From Chiridota heheva (taxonomy: Eukaryota; Echinodermata; Holothuroidea; Apodida; Chiridotidae), in NCBI GenBank assembly GCA_020152595.1, contig JAIGNY010002621.1:2266001-2330000 (forward strand): a stretch of 64,000 bases of DNA, written 5' to 3'. Below are positions 63,704 through 64,000 of the stretch, piece by piece; within the stretch, counting starts at the first letter, position 1, and each line of letters starts with the position of its first letter. The notes beneath the pieces were generated by a model that saw only the letters and a program-made list of their open reading frames with translations, did no database searches and had not been told where the DNA came from. The translations under genes were made by a program, and so were the position numbers.

Positions 63704-64000
63704 CTCTCGCTTTCGGAATGGCGTGCTCCTCTAGCAACGCTTGATAGTTGTTGTTGTTTGCGTTTTGGTTGAATATCCCAGCGGCTGTATTCACGTAGTT
63801 AAGGCGCATTCCTAGAAAAAGACCTCCACATAGAAGAGAGTAGTCCTGGATGACATCTATTTCCTCGTGATAAAGAAATGTTGTATGATTCCATTTATGT
63901 TCCTTAAAAAGTATACCTAACAATGAGCCCACTTTTCTGTAACTACCCATAAACCTTGTGAGAGTTGGCACAAAATCGTAACTTGTAGAACGCGCTCCAG
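63704..64000 (-). CDS. NPR / receptor guanylate cyclase ligand-binding exon (partial)
   Basis: The exon enters from beyond the window's right end and is open for all 297 visible bases. It reads GARSTSYDFVPTLTRFMGSY, then RKVGSLLGILFKEHKWNHTT, a HEE-IDVIQDYSLLCGG segment, and ends PKARG at donor GAGAG|GTAAGA (exon end 63704). This matches the ANF_receptor domain region following the SAGA motif of natriuretic peptide receptors (pattern LTR-x3-SY-K-G plus a W-x-x-x-x-VYHD-like strand). Its layout matches the segment at 26853-27120 residue for residue in many places, including the phase-1 splice boundary, so the two are paralogous first exons. The signal peptide and start lie outside the window. 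Downstream exons should lie at lower coordinates, but none was recognised. Whether the full protein carries a cyclase domain or is a clearance-type receptor cannot be told from here. Confidence 0.85.

Overview
This 64 kb window is animal nuclear DNA, gene-poor and rich in transposons. It is AT-rich with intron/exon-style coding fragments, long microsatellites, non-LTR retrotransposon pieces, tRNA-derived SINEs and many terminal-inverted-repeat (TIR) elements with target site duplications. The frequent 'aggcctag'-type words and the repeat classes suggest a marine invertebrate, plausibly a deuterostome such as an echinoderm. That is an impression from composition, not a proof.

The clearest host genes are two first-exon-like segments of natriuretic-peptide-receptor / receptor-guanylate-cyclase ligand-binding domains, both on the minus strand and 36 kb apart. 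The one at 26853-27581 has a start codon, signal peptide and good 5' splice site, but its reading frame is broken at least three times. The one at 63704-64000 runs off the window, is intact as far as it can be seen, and ends at the equivalent splice position. They look like tandem duplicates. No later receptor exon (transmembrane, kinase-like or cyclase domain) was recognised.

Weaker gene signals are: a plus-strand promoter/first-exon candidate at 11901-12061 (NRF1-type palindrome, YY1-like start, 47-codon open frame, GTAAGT donor); a plus-strand exon at 47936-48141 resembling the C-terminus of P-element/THAP9-type transposases; a minus-strand exon candidate at 50375-50511; and two unidentified minus-strand open segments at about 20.0-21.4 kb.

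Most of the rest is repeats. 12.4-16.97 kb: a (TAA)n array, a long-TIR MITE, a 3 kb block of about 300 bp repeats in both orientations, and a (CATA)n array. 18.3-18.8 kb: a TIR element. 29.4-30.4 kb: an interspersed repeat and a hAT-like element. 31.4-32.3 kb: an about 157 bp satellite with TGACCT repeats. 35.5-37.0 kb: a hAT-like element containing a tRNA-SINE. 37.4-38.7 kb: two small TIR elements. 40.3-41.6 kb: two head-to-head arms of a quasi-periodic AT-rich repeat. 42.0-44.2 kb: a LINE interrupted by a MITE and by a second LINE. 47.1-47.5 kb: an 18 bp minisatellite. 50.6-52.1 kb: a LINE inside a 33 bp minisatellite. 54.2-55.3 kb: a LINE tail and a three-copy repeat. 57.2-61.1 kb: two more members of the quasi-periodic family and a SINE. 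62.1-62.4 kb: a palindromic MITE. Much of the remaining sequence (notably 3.6-9.8, 21.5-24.4, 32.5-35.4, 44.2-47.0 and 55.3-57.1 kb) shows nothing I can name.
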